Assembly: GCF_013426915.1 (NCBI RefSeq)
Contig: NZ_AP023179.1
Location: forward strand, 1-64,000
Direction: 5' to 3'
Source of the DNA: Paraburkholderia sp. PGU19
GTDB taxonomy: Bacteria; Pseudomonadota; Gammaproteobacteria; Burkholderiales; Burkholderiaceae
Length of the DNA: 64,000 bases
In this document: one piece after another, positions 47,375 through 58,366 of the stretch
How the letters are laid out: every line of letters starts with the position of its first letter
How positions within the stretch are numbered: the stretch's first letter is position 1
Made by a program: the position numbers and the translations under genes
The notes under the pieces: generated by a model
What the model was told of the DNA's origin: nothing
Database searches by the model: none
The model's input: only the letters and a program-made list of their open reading frames with translations

Positions 47375-49777
47375 TTACTCGTCGATGCCGCCGGAAACGG
47401 GACCGCGCGGCACGGCCTGCGATTCCTCGTTACGCGACGGCGCGGCAGCGACCGGCCGCGAATCGCTGGCCGGACGGGGTTTGCGTGGGGACTTGCGGGC
47501 GTCGGACGCTTTGACGGGGGCCGCAGCCGTGGTTGCTGCCGTGTCGGATGCGGCGGGCGATGGCGCGACTGTGGCCGACGCGACGCGCGGCGCCTTGGCC
47601 GGCTTCGATGCCGAAGCGGCTCGCGGCGCTGCAGCTGACGCAGCGACAGGCGCCGAAGCCGAGGCTGGGCCAGACGCCGCGACGGCGCCGGATGCATCCG
47701 ATGCCGCCGCCGCATGCGGTGTCGGTGCGCCTACGGGTAACGGCAGTGGCTTGAAGCCAGCTGCGACGGCGACGGGCTGAACGTCGGCGGTCGGCGCTGC
47801 CGGCGCGCTGCCGATAACGGGAGCGGAAGTTTCCTCCGTCGCCGACGCAGCCGCCACGACGGCTGCCTGCTCGACGCCCGGCTTCATGCGGTCGACGAGG
47901 TAATAGTCGAGTACGCGCCGCGCGATCGGGCCTGCCGCTTGCGCACCCCAGCCGCCGTTTTCGACAATCAGCGCGATCGCGATTTTCGGGTTGTCGGCAG
48001 GGGCGAACGCGATGAAGAGCGCATGGTCGCGCAGATGTTCAGCGAGCGCGTGGCCGTGGTACTTCGCGCCTTGCAGCGAGAACACCTGCGCCGTCCCCGT
48101 CTTGCCCGCCGACAGATACGCGGCATTGCGGAACACCTGGTACGCAGTGCCCGACGGGTTCATCGTCACGTTTTCCATGCCACGCTTCACGACGTCGATA
48201 TCGGACTGCTTCACGTCGATGCGTCCGTCGTCCTTCGGCACGGTAGCGCGCAGTGCCCGGGTGATCGGATTCTCGATCTCCTTCACAAGGTGCGGCTTCA
48301 TCACCGTGCCGTTGTTCGCGAGCGTCGCCGTCGCATGCGCGAGCTGAAGAATCGTGTACGAGTTGTAGCCCTGGCCAATGCCGAGGCTGATCGTCTCGCC
48401 TTCGTACCAGCGTTGCTGTTCGGGCTTGCGATACGCCTTGCGCTTCCAGTCCGTCGAAGGCAGGATGCCGCGCGCTTCACCGGCGATGTCGATGCCCGTT
48501 ATCTGGCCGAAGCCCCACGGCTTCATGAAGCCGGCGATCGCGTTGACGCCGAGATCGTGCGCGAGCATGTAGAAGTAGGTGTCGTTCGACACCATGATCG
48601 CGCGGTTCATGTCGATCCAGCCCTGACCCTGCGGCACGTCGTTGCGGAACGTGTGGCCGCCGAACGTGTACGAGCCCGGATCCTGGAAGCCCCATTGCGG
48701 CGTGCGCTTGTGCAGCGTCAGCGCGGCGAGCGCCATGAACGGCTTGTACGTCGAGCCCGGCGGATACGTGCCGTGCAGCGGACGGTTCAGCAGCGGGTGA
48801 TCGGGCGAGTTGTTCAGCTCGTCCCACGTCTGCTGGTCGATGCCGTCGACAAACGAATTCGGATCGAAGCTCGGTGCGGACACGAACGCGAGCACGTCAC
48901 CTGTCGACGGTTCGATCGCGACGAGCGCGCCGCGGCGGCCCGCAAAGGCCTGTTCGGCGACCTGCTGCAAGCCGATATCGAGCGACAGCACGAGGTTGTT
49001 GCCGGGCGTCGCCTGCGTGCGCGACAGCGTGCGCACCGGGCGTCCGCCCGCCGTCACTTCGACTTCCTCGAAGCCCGTCAGCCCGTGCAGCTCCGTCTCG
49101 TAGCTCTGCTCGACGCCGATCTTGCCGATGTAGTCGGTGCCCTTGTAGTTGTTCGCGTCGAGGCGCGCATCGTAGTGCTCGGGATCGCTGTCGTTCTGGT
49201 CGCTGGCGTCGTCGATCTTGTCCTGGTCGCGCTGCGAAATGCGCCCGATATAGCCGATCACGTGCGCCGCCGTTGGCCCGAGCGGATATTGGCGGAACAG
49301 GCGCGCGCGCACTTCGACGCCAGGGAAGCGGAAACGCTGTGCTGTGAAGCGTGCGACTTCGTCGTCGGTGAGGCGCGTGCGGATCGGCAGGCTCTCGAAG
49401 TTCTTTGAGTCTTCCTGCAGCTTGCGGAAACGGCGACGATCGCGCGCGTCGATACTGATCACGGTCGCGAGACTGTCGATCACGTTGTCGAGCGTGTCGT
49501 TCAGCTTCGACGGCGTGATTTCGAGCGTGTAGGCCGAGTAGTTCTTGGCGAGCACGACGCCGTTGCGGTCGGTGATGATGCCGCGGTTCGGCACGATCGG
49601 CGCGACTGAGATGCGGTTTTCGTTGGCCTGCAGCGAGTATTTGCTGTAGTGCCAGACCTGCAGAAACAGGAAACGGAACGCGATCAGCCCGAAGCAGACG
49701 AACACGAACAGCCCCGCCGCCGCGACGCGCAGGCGGAATTTCGTGAGCTGCTGCTGGGTGTCCTTGAATTCGGTCAT
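47375..49777 (-). CDS. mrdA: Penicillin-binding protein 2 (peptidoglycan transpeptidase)
   Basis: 800-residue class B PBP that cross-links peptidoglycan with RodA. One N-terminal transmembrane helix (about 18-38) anchors it. The dimerisation domain follows (about 60-230). Catalytic motifs are the STYK box in PPGSTYKPFMAL, SND in MVSNDTYF and KTGT in SAGKTGTAQVF. After about residue 645 there is a tail of some 150 residues rich in Ala, Pro, Ser and Lys, not present in E. coli PBP2 (633 residues). It lies 10 bases before rodA. Confidence 0.95.
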   Translation of the reverse strand: MTEFKDTQQQLTKFRLRVAAAGLFVFVCFGLIAFRFLFLQVWHYSKYSLQANENRISVAPIVPNRGIITDRNGVVLAKNYSAYTLEITPSKLNDTLDNVIDSLATVISIDARDRRRFRKLQEDSKNFESLPIRTRLTDDEVARFTAQRFRFPGVEVRARLFRQYPLGPTAAHVIGYIGRISQRDQDKIDDASDQNDSDPEHYDARLDANNYKGTDYIGKIGVEQSYETELHGLTGFEEVEVTAGGRPVRTLSRTQATPGNNLVLSLDIGLQQVAEQAFAGRRGALVAIEPSTGDVLAFVSAPSFDPNSFVDGIDQQTWDELNNSPDHPLLNRPLHGTYPPGSTYKPFMALAALTLHKRTPQWGFQDPGSYTFGGHTFRNDVPQGQGWIDMNRAIMVSNDTYFYMLAHDLGVNAIAGFMKPWGFGQITGIDIAGEARGILPSTDWKRKAYRKPEQQRWYEGETISLGIGQGYNSYTILQLAHATATLANNGTVMKPHLVKEIENPITRALRATVPKDDGRIDVKQSDIDVVKRGMENVTMNPSGTAYQVFRNAAYLSAGKTGTAQVFSLQGAKYHGHALAEHLRDHALFIAFAPADNPKIAIALIVENGGWGAQAAGPIARRVLDYYLVDRMKPGVEQAAVVAAASATEETSAPVIGSAPAAPTADVQPVAVAAGFKPLPLPVGAPTPHAAAASDASGAVAASGPASASAPVAASAAAPRAASASKPAKAPRVASATVAPSPAASDTAATTAAAPVKASDARKSPRKPRPASDSRPVAAAPSRNEESQAVPRGPVSGGIDE

Positions 49778-49951
49778 GCGGTTGGGCAGGAACTGCCGGT
49801 TATTCGGTTTGATTCAATTCGGCGGCGAGGCGCCGGTGCGCTGCCGGGTTCTGTGCTGCGTCGTCCGGTTGCGCAGCGCTTTGCGTCGTCGAACGCTCGT
49901 GAAGGCGGCGAAAGCTTGGCGCGTTCATGAGCGGCAAGTCGGCGCGGGCGG

Positions 49952-50464
49952 TCAGATGGGCCGCGTATCGTCCGGATCGGCCGGACGGCGCTGCGGCATC
50001 AAAAGCAGAATGCTCGCGATGGGCCAGAGCGCCGCCTCAACAAACCCGTCGATCAGATAACCCCAGCCGGGAAATGCTGCGCCCGTCAGCAGGCGGATCA
50101 CGAACGGCACGAGTTGCGCGACGACGAGCAGCGGCATCACTGCGAAAACCTGCACGCCGATCGACATCCACAGCACGCGGCGGTGAATCGTGATCGCGCC
50201 GTACGACAGCAGCGTGTAGGCGAGCGCGTGTTCGCCGAGCAGGCTGGCGTTGTGCACGTCCATCAACAGGCCGAGCATGAATGCAATGCCCATGCCGACC
50301 TTGCGCGGCTGATGCACGTTCCAGAACAGCAGCACCAGCGCGACGAAATCGGGCACGCCGACCAGACGGCCCCACGGCATCATGTTCAGCAGGAATGCGG
50401 CGGCCAGGCTGAACGCGATGAAATAAGGATTGACGGGCTGCAGGATGTACTGCGGGCGGTTCAT
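49952..50464 (-). CDS. mreD: Rod-shape-determining protein MreD
   Basis: 170-residue inner-membrane protein with about five hydrophobic helices, part of the elongasome. Marks are PYFIAFSLAAAFLLNMMPWG, HQPRKVGMGIAFMLGLLMDV and LGEHALAYTLLSYG. Its start overlaps the mreC stop (ATGA), so translation is coupled. A 174-base gap separates it from mrdA. Confidence 0.95.
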   Translation of the reverse strand: MNRPQYILQPVNPYFIAFSLAAAFLLNMMPWGRLVGVPDFVALVLLFWNVHQPRKVGMGIAFMLGLLMDVHNASLLGEHALAYTLLSYGAITIHRRVLWMSIGVQVFAVMPLLVVAQLVPFVIRLLTGAAFPGWGYLIDGFVEAALWPIASILLLMPQRRPADPDDTRPI

Positions 50465-51588
50465 TGCTTGGCCCCCTGATTTGCCCCTTGAGCGGCTTGA
50501 GGCTTCGCGCCCTTTTCAGCGGCCGGCTTCTTTTCGGTCGATGCCTTGCCGGCAGGCTTGGCCGACGATGCGGCAGCCGGCGCAGCCGGCTTTGCCGTGG
50601 CAGCGGCCGCTGGAGGCGCCGACGCGGCGGCCGTCGGAGCAGACTTCGCGTCCTTCTCGCCTGGCTTGCCCTTGTCCGGCGTTTTCGCGTTCTTCTTTTT
50701 CGCTTCCTTCGCGGCTGCGACGGGATCGGGTTCGTCGGCGGGGCGCGGCGGCACGTTGTTCTCGTAGTGTAGGACGAGCAGGTCGCGAGCACCGCGCACA
50801 GGCGCGATGGGCAGGCAGATCACGCGCGCGAACGCGGTGTCCGCCTGCTTGTCGACGCGCACCACCTTCGCGACAGGCAACCCCGGCGGATAGATGCCGT
50901 CGAGACCGCTCGTCACGAGTTCGTCGCCGGCCAGCACATCGGCGCTGATCGGCACGAAACGCAGGTCGAGCGCGTCGCCCTTTGGCGTGCCGTAGATCAC
51001 GCTGCGCAGACCCGTGCGGACGATCTGCACGGGGACGGCCTGGTCCTTGTCGGTGAGCAGCGTCACTTCAGACTGCATCGGGAACACACGCGTCACCTGG
51101 CCGATCACGCCGTCTTCATTGACGACGGGCGAACCGTCCCTGATGCCTTGCTGGGAACCCCGGCCGATCACGACCTTTTGCGTGAACGGATCGCGCGTGT
51201 CGTACTGGATTTCGGCGGGGATCGACTGCGTTGTCATCCGTTGCGACAGTTGCAGCAGATTACGCAGATGCGCGTTTTCCGCGTCGAGCTGGGCGGCCTG
51301 GTTGGCCTGCTGCGACAACTGCAGATTGCGTGTGCGCAACTTGTCGTTCTCGCCGCGCAGCGTCGCGCCGGTGACGGCGAGATCGGCGGCGCCCATGAAG
51401 ATGTCGCGCGGCACCAGCGCTGCGCGCTGCAACGGATACAAGCCTGCGCCGAGCACGCCGCGAACGATCTCGAGCGTGCGGAAACGCGCGTCGGAAATGA
51501 GCAGGGCGAGCGCCACCAGCACGAAGAAAATCAGTCGTGCGAGAGCCGAGGGGCCTTGCTTGAATAGGGGCGGCGGACTGTATTCCAT
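50461..51588 (-). CDS. mreC: Rod-shape-determining protein MreC
   Basis: 375-residue elongasome scaffold. A transmembrane helix (about 18-35) precedes a coiled coil (about 70-112, LRGENDKLRTRNLQLSQQAN). The periplasmic beta domain (about 115-275) has GIRDGSPVVNEDGVIGQV and DELVTSGLDGIYPPGLPV. The last 90 or so residues are a low-complexity Ala/Lys/Pro tail. ATG 51588 is chosen because it gives the family start MEYSPPPLFKQGPS. Confidence 0.95.
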   Translation of the reverse strand: MEYSPPPLFKQGPSALARLIFFVLVALALLISDARFRTLEIVRGVLGAGLYPLQRAALVPRDIFMGAADLAVTGATLRGENDKLRTRNLQLSQQANQAAQLDAENAHLRNLLQLSQRMTTQSIPAEIQYDTRDPFTQKVVIGRGSQQGIRDGSPVVNEDGVIGQVTRVFPMQSEVTLLTDKDQAVPVQIVRTGLRSVIYGTPKGDALDLRFVPISADVLAGDELVTSGLDGIYPPGLPVAKVVRVDKQADTAFARVICLPIAPVRGARDLLVLHYENNVPPRPADEPDPVAAAKEAKKKNAKTPDKGKPGEKDAKSAPTAAASAPPAAAATAKPAAPAAASSAKPAGKASTEKKPAAEKGAKPQAAQGANQGAKQ

Positions 51589-51706
51589 GGTCGCCGGGAG
51601 CGTGAGCGATTGTGTGAAACGGCGGCGCGCTAGGTGCGCGCCCAACGCACAAAGGCTGGCGGAGCCAGCCTTTCAGTGCGCGCTGCAGACATGGAGACTG
51701 GCAACC

Positions 51707-53128
<1,422 letters not shown>

Positions 53129-53428
53129 ATGGCCCTGACTCTGACCGATGTGAAACGCATCGCCCACCTCGCACGGCTCGAATTGCCCGATGCCGACGCC
53201 GAGCACACGCTGACCCAGCTCAACGATTTCTTCGGCCTCGTCGAACAGATGCAGGCGGTCGATACAACGGGCATCGCGCCGCTCGCGCATCCCATCGAGC
53301 AGATCGAAGACGTGGCGCTGCGTCTGCGCAACGACGCCGTGACCGAAAACGTGAATCGCGACGATTACCAGCGCCCAGCGCCCGCTGTACAGGACGGCCT
53401 GTATCTGGTGCCGAAGGTCATCGAGTAA
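53129..53428 (+). CDS. gatC: Asp-tRNA(Asn)/Glu-tRNA(Gln) amidotransferase subunit C
   Basis: 99-residue small subunit that stabilises GatA in the amidotransferase. The pattern [19 protein letters not shown] and [20 protein letters not shown] and the C-terminal [12 protein letters not shown] are characteristic. First of gatCAB. This organism therefore probably makes Gln-tRNA and/or Asn-tRNA by the indirect route; whether GlnRS is also present cannot be seen here. Confidence 0.95.
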   Translation: MALTLTDVKRIAHLARLELPDADAEHTLTQLNDFFGLVEQMQAVDTTGIAPLAHPIEQIEDVALRLRNDAVTENVNRDDYQRPAPAVQDGLYLVPKVIE

Positions 53429-53581
53429 GCGCTGCTTCACTGATTTAGCACAGGGTTGTGTGTCACGCGTGCGAATCTTGGCGCAGCACACAACCCGCAC
53501 TGTTCGGCCCGGCCCGCCGGCGGGCGGCCGGAAGCCTTCACGGCGGCGCAGCGCGCCGTCGCGCTTTCCAGGAAAAACGCA

Positions 53582-55075
53582 ATGCATGAGAAAAGCTTGA
53601 CCGAACTGCGCGCCGCGCTCGACGCGAAGCAATGCTCCGCGGTCGAACTGGCGCAGACGTATCTGAAACGGATCGACGATCACAAGGCGCTGAACGCCTT
53701 CGTTCACGTCGATGCGCAGCAGACGCTCGCGCAGGCGCAAGCCGCCGACGCGCTGATCGCCGCCGGCAACGCCGGTCCGCTGACGGGCCTGCCCATCGCG
53801 CACAAGGACGTGTTCGTCACGCGCAACTGGCGCTCCACGGCCGGCTCGAAGATGCTCGAAAACTACACGAGCCCGTTCGATGCAACGGTCGTCGAGCGGA
53901 TCGCGCGCGCGGGCATGGTGTGCGTCGGCAAGACCAATATGGACGAGTTCGCGATGGGCTCGTCGAACGAGAACTCGTACTTCGGTCCGGTGCAGAACCC
54001 GTGGGATCGCAAGGCCGTGCCGGGTGGTTCGTCGGGTGGTTCGGCGGCGGCTGTCGCCGCGCGCCTCGCGCCCGCCGCGACGGGCACGGACACGGGCGGT
54101 TCGATCCGTCAACCGGCGTCGTTCTCGGGCATCACAGGCATCAAGCCGACGTACGGGCGCGTGTCGCGTTACGGGATGATCGCGTTTGCGTCGTCGCTCG
54201 ATCAGGGCGGTCCGATGGCGCAGACGGCCGCCGACTGCGCGCTGCTGCTCAACGCAATGGGTGGCTTCGACGAGCGCGACTCGACAAGCCTCACGCACGC
54301 TCACGAAGACTACACACGCTATGTCGGCCAGACATGGTCGGGCACGGGCAACGCGGCTGACAAGCCGCTCGCGGGCCTGCGCATCGGCTTGCCGAAGGAA
54401 TACTTCGGCGCGGGCCTCGCCGATGACGTGCGCGCCTCTATCGATTCCGCGTTGAAGCAATACGAAGCGCTCGGCGCGACGCTCGTCGAAGTGTCGCTGC
54501 CGAAAACAGAACTGTCGATTCCCGTGTACTACGTGATCGCGCCGGCGGAAGCGTCGTCGAACCTGTCGCGTTTCGACGGCGTGCGTTACGGCCATCGCGC
54601 GGCCGAGTATCGCGATCTGCTCGACATGTACAAGAAGTCGCGCGCCGAAGGCTTCGGCCCCGAAGTGAAGCGCCGCATTCTGGTCGGCACGTATGTGCTG
54701 TCGCACGGCTACTACGACGCGTACTACCTGCAGGCGCAGAAGATCCGCCGCATCATCGCGCAGGATTTCCAGGAAGCGTTCAAGCAGTGCGACGTGATCA
54801 TGGGCCCGGTGGCGCCTTCCGTCGCATGGGATATCGGCGCGAAGGGCGACGATCCCGTGCAGATGTATCTCGCGGATATCTACACGCTGTCGGTGAGCCT
54901 TGCCGGTTTGCCGGGCATGAGCGTGCCGTGCGGCTTTGGCGCGGGCGCGAATGCGCAGCGTCCGGTTGGCTTGCAGATCATCGGCAACTATTTCAACGAA
55001 GCACGCATGCTGCAAGTGGCGGACGCGTTCCAGCGCGTCACGGACTGGCATCGCAAGGCGCCGGCGGGAGTTTAA
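53582..55075 (+). CDS. gatA: Asp-tRNA(Asn)/Glu-tRNA(Gln) amidotransferase subunit A
   Basis: 497-residue amidase subunit that releases ammonia from glutamine. The Ser-cisSer-Lys triad lies in [10 protein letters not shown] (Lys) and [16 protein letters not shown] (Ser/Ser), with [16 protein letters not shown] following. The start [13 protein letters not shown] at 53582 has AGGAAA upstream; the open frame upstream of it is not conserved. It lies 153 bases after gatC and 2 bases before gatB. Confidence 0.96.
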   Translation: MHEKSLTELRAALDAKQCSAVELAQTYLKRIDDHKALNAFVHVDAQQTLAQAQAADALIAAGNAGPLTGLPIAHKDVFVTRNWRSTAGSKMLENYTSPFDATVVERIARAGMVCVGKTNMDEFAMGSSNENSYFGPVQNPWDRKAVPGGSSGGSAAAVAARLAPAATGTDTGGSIRQPASFSGITGIKPTYGRVSRYGMIAFASSLDQGGPMAQTAADCALLLNAMGGFDERDSTSLTHAHEDYTRYVGQTWSGTGNAADKPLAGLRIGLPKEYFGAGLADDVRASIDSALKQYEALGATLVEVSLPKTELSIPVYYVIAPAEASSNLSRFDGVRYGHRAAEYRDLLDMYKKSRAEGFGPEVKRRILVGTYVLSHGYYDAYYLQAQKIRRIIAQDFQEAFKQCDVIMGPVAPSVAWDIGAKGDDPVQMYLADIYTLSVSLAGLPGMSVPCGFGAGANAQRPVGLQIIGNYFNEARMLQVADAFQRVTDWHRKAPAGV

Positions 55076-55077
55076 GC

Positions 55078-56553
55078 ATGGCAACACAATGGGAAGTCGT
55101 TATCGGTCTCGAGACCCACGCGCAGCTGTCGACGGTCTCGAAGATTTTCTCGGGCGCGGCCACGCAGTTCGGCGCCGCGCCGAACACGCAGGCCTGCCCC
55201 GTCGACCTGGCATTGCCGGGTGTGCTGCCCGTGATGAACCGGGGCGCTGTCGAGCGCGCGATCCAGTTCGGTCTCGCCATCGACGCGACGATCGCGCCGC
55301 GCAGCATCTTCGCGCGCAAGAATTATTTCTACCCTGATCTGCCGAAGGGCTATCAGATCAGCCAGTACGAGATTCCTGTCGTCCAGGGCGGCCAGATCAC
55401 GATTCAGGTGCCTGCCAACGAAAAGGCCGGCAAGGAAGCGTACGAAAAGACGGTGAATCTGACGCGTGCCCACCTCGAAGAAGACGCGGGCAAGTCGCTG
55501 CACGAAGACTTCGCGGGCATGACGGGCATCGACCTGAATCGCGCGGGCACGCCATTGCTCGAAATCGTCACCGAGCCGGAAATGCGCAGCGCAGCGGAAG
55601 CGGTTGCGTATGCGAAGGCGTTGCATGGTCTCGTCGTGTGGCTGGGCATTTGCGACGGCAATATGCAGGAAGGCTCTTTCCGCTGCGACGCGAACGTGTC
55701 GGTGCGGCCTGTCGGCCAGAAGGAATTCGGCACGCGCGCCGAAATCAAGAACCTGAACTCGTTCCGCTTCCTCGAAGAAGCGATTCAATACGAAGTGCGT
55801 CGCCAGATCGAACTGATCGAAGACGGCGGCACGGTGGTGCAGGAAACGCGTCTGTACGATCCCGACAAGCGCGAAACGCGTTCGATGCGCAGCAAGGAAG
55901 ACGCGCACGATTACCGCTATTTCCCCGATCCCGATCTGATGCCGCTGGTGATCGATTCGTCGTGGGTCGAGCGCGTGCGGGGCGAATTGCCGGAACTGCC
56001 GGCGGCGATGCAGCAGCGTTTCGTCGAGCAATACGGTCTCACACCGTACGATGCAGGTGTCGTCACGTCGAGCAAGGCGATGGCCGCGTACTACGAAGCC
56101 GTCGTCGCGAAGGTCGGCGCAGCGCAGGCGAAGGTCGCGGCAAACTGGCTGATGGGCGAAGTGTCGTCGCAACTCAACCGCGAAGACCTCGACATCGCGA
56201 ACAGCCCGGTGTCGGCTGCGCAACTCGCGCTCGTTCTGCAACGCATCGCTGACGGCACGATCTCGAACAAGATCGCGAAGGAAATTTTCCTCGCGATCTG
56301 GGAAGAGAAAGCCTCGGATGACACCGCCGCCGACCGCATCATCGAAGCGAAGGGTCTCAAGCAGATTTCGGATACGGGCGCGCTCGAAGCGATCATCGAC
56401 GAAGTGCTCGCCGCGAACCAGAAGTCGGTCGAGGAATTCCGCGCGGGCAAGGAAAAGGCGTTCAACGCGCTGATCGGCCAGGCGATGAAGGCGACCAAGG
56501 GCAAGGCGAATCCGCAGCAGGTCAACGAGCTGTTGAAGAAGAAGCTGGGCTGA
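55078..56553 (+). CDS. gatB: Asp-tRNA(Asn)/Glu-tRNA(Gln) amidotransferase subunit B
   Basis: 491-residue kinase/amidotransferase subunit that activates Asp- or Glu-tRNA and binds the tRNA. The start [20 protein letters not shown], the zinc-linked region [35 protein letters not shown] and [17 protein letters not shown] are diagnostic. The C-terminal YqeY-like tail is present ([20 protein letters not shown], shown in part). GGGAG lies upstream; the gap to gatA is two bases. Confidence 0.97.
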   Translation: MATQWEVVIGLETHAQLSTVSKIFSGAATQFGAAPNTQACPVDLALPGVLPVMNRGAVERAIQFGLAIDATIAPRSIFARKNYFYPDLPKGYQISQYEIPVVQGGQITIQVPANEKAGKEAYEKTVNLTRAHLEEDAGKSLHEDFAGMTGIDLNRAGTPLLEIVTEPEMRSAAEAVAYAKALHGLVVWLGICDGNMQEGSFRCDANVSVRPVGQKEFGTRAEIKNLNSFRFLEEAIQYEVRRQIELIEDGGTVVQETRLYDPDKRETRSMRSKEDAHDYRYFPDPDLMPLVIDSSWVERVRGELPELPAAMQQRFVEQYGLTPYDAGVVTSSKAMAAYYEAVVAKVGAAQAKVAANWLMGEVSSQLNREDLDIANSPVSAAQLALVLQRIADGTISNKIAKEIFLAIWEEKASDDTAADRIIEAKGLKQISDTGALEAIIDEVLAANQKSVEEFRAGKEKAFNALIGQAMKATKGKANPQQVNELLKKKLG

Positions 56554-56691
56554 GTGTCGTAGTGGTACGGGGCTTCGCGTGCGGCATGTCGCATGCGGGA
56601 CCATGACGGGCTGTTGTCGCATCGAAAGTCGCGCAACGGCCCGTTTGCTTTTCCATTCGACGTGACTGCCCGCCGCACAGGAGGAACAACG

Positions 56692-57528
56692 ATGGCTAAG
56701 AAGAACGGTTTCGACGATTACCGGGTGCCCCTTTTCGACGGGAACGACAAGGCGAAGTTTTCACTCGCCAGCATCGATCCTTCCTCGAAGCCGTTTTCGA
56801 CGGGATCGAAAGATACCGACCGCGAACGGCTCGCCGAGATCGGCGCCGCGCTGGATGCGCAGCAGGAACGCCTGCACGCGCAGCGCGTGCAGCGCGTCCT
56901 GCTCGTGCTGCAAGGCATGGACACGAGCGGCAAGGACGGCACGATCCGCGCGGTGTTTCATGAAGTCGATCCGCTTGGCTTGCGCATCGTGCCGTTCAAG
57001 GCGCCGACGCTCACCGAGCTTGCGCACGACTTCCTGTGGCGCGTGCATTCGCAGGCGCCCGCCGCCGGTGAACTGACGATCTTCAACCGCAGCCATTACG
57101 AAGACGTGCTCGTGCCCGTCGTGCTCGGTTCGATGGACAAGGACGCGCGCCTGCGCCGCTACCGGCACATTCGCGACTTCGAGCTGATGCTCGCGGAAAA
57201 CGGCACGACGATCATCAAATGCATGCTGCACATATCGAAGGACGCGCAGCGCGAGCGCTTGCAGGCGCGTATCGACGATCCGACCAAGCACTGGAAATTC
57301 GACGTCTCCGATCTCGACGCGCGCAAGCTGTGGGACAAGTATCAGGACGCGTACGAGGAAGCGCTCGCCGCGACCTCGACGGATTACGCGCCGTGGTACG
57401 TGATTCCCGCGGACTCGAAGACGCATCGCAACGTGATGGTCGGCGAATTGCTGCTGCGCGCGTTCGAGTCACTCAAGCTCGAATTCCCGCCGGCGAAAGA
57501 ATCGCTGAAGGGCGTGATAGTCGAATGA
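56692..57528 (+). CDS. ppk2: Polyphosphate kinase 2 (class III-like)
   Basis: 278-residue enzyme that transfers phosphate between polyphosphate and nucleotides. Walker A is LQGMDTSGKDGTIRAVF; the lid and Walker B regions contain ELAHDFLWRVHSQAPAAGE and IFNRSHYEDVLVPVV. The NRSHYEDVLV form is that of class III PPK2, which can phosphorylate AMP and ADP; that sub-class call is by eye. AGGAGG lies 8 bases before the ATG. It lies between gatB and xthA and may be in the same transcript as xthA. Confidence 0.9.
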   Translation: MAKKNGFDDYRVPLFDGNDKAKFSLASIDPSSKPFSTGSKDTDRERLAEIGAALDAQQERLHAQRVQRVLLVLQGMDTSGKDGTIRAVFHEVDPLGLRIVPFKAPTLTELAHDFLWRVHSQAPAAGELTIFNRSHYEDVLVPVVLGSMDKDARLRRYRHIRDFELMLAENGTTIIKCMLHISKDAQRERLQARIDDPTKHWKFDVSDLDARKLWDKYQDAYEEALAATSTDYAPWYVIPADSKTHRNVMVGELLLRAFESLKLEFPPAKESLKGVIVE

Positions 57529-57571
57529 TCTTCACCTTGTCGAATAGACGAATACATAACGAAGGAAAAAC

Positions 57572-58354
57572 ATGTTGCGTGTGATCACCGCCAACCTGAA
57601 CGGCATCCGTTCGGCGGCCAAGAAGGGCTTTTTCGAGTGGTTCGGCGAGCAGAAGGCCGACGTCGTGTGCGTGCAGGAAATCAAATGCTCGCAGGACGAC
57701 ATGACGCCTGAATTCCTCGCGCCGCATGGTTTCACCGGCTATTTCCAGCATGCGGTGAAGAAGGGTTACAGCGGCGCGGGTCTCTATACGCGTCACGAGC
57801 CGGATGAAGTCGTGATCGGCTTCGGCAGCGAAGAGTTCGATCCCGAAGGCCGCTACGTGGAAGCGCGCTTCGGCAATCTGTCGGTGATTTCGGTGTATGT
57901 GCCGTCGGGTTCGAGCGGCGACGAGCGTCAGCAGGCGAAGTACCGCTTCATGGACGAGTTCATGCCGCATCTCACGGAGTTATCGAAAGAGCGCGAAGTG
58001 ATCCTGTGCGGCGACGTGAACATCGTGCACAAGGAAATCGACATCAAGAACTGGAAGGGCAACCAGAAGAACTCGGGCTGCCTGCCGGAAGAGCGCGCGT
58101 GGCTCACGAAGCTGTTCGACGATGTCGGCTATGTGGACGTGTTTCGCACGCTCGACCAGCGGCCCGAGCAATACACGTGGTGGAGCAATCGCGGCCAGGC
58201 GTATGCGAAGAACGTGGGGTGGCGTATCGATTACCAGATCGCGACGCCGGGCATTGCGGCGACGGCGAAGCGCGTCGACGTGTTCCGCGATATCAAGTTC
58301 AGCGATCACGCGCCCGTGACCGTCGACTACGGGCACAAGATTGCGAAGAAATAA
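57572..58354 (+). CDS. xthA: Exodeoxyribonuclease III (AP endonuclease)
   Basis: 260-residue DNA repair nuclease that acts at abasic sites and on 3' ends. The start MLRVITANLNGIRSAAKKGF, CVQEIKCSQDDM, ILCGDVNIVHKEIDIKNWKG (all cited in part) and the end FSDHAPVTVDY include the metal and catalytic residues (N, E, D, N, D, H). AAGGAAA lies 5 bases before the ATG. It is convergent with the M48 peptidase gene, 12 bases away. Confidence 0.95.
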   Translation: MLRVITANLNGIRSAAKKGFFEWFGEQKADVVCVQEIKCSQDDMTPEFLAPHGFTGYFQHAVKKGYSGAGLYTRHEPDEVVIGFGSEEFDPEGRYVEARFGNLSVISVYVPSGSSGDERQQAKYRFMDEFMPHLTELSKEREVILCGDVNIVHKEIDIKNWKGNQKNSGCLPEERAWLTKLFDDVGYVDVFRTLDQRPEQYTWWSNRGQAYAKNVGWRIDYQIATPGIAATAKRVDVFRDIKFSDHAPVTVDYGHKIAKK

Positions 58355-58366
58355 GCGAAAGCGGCG

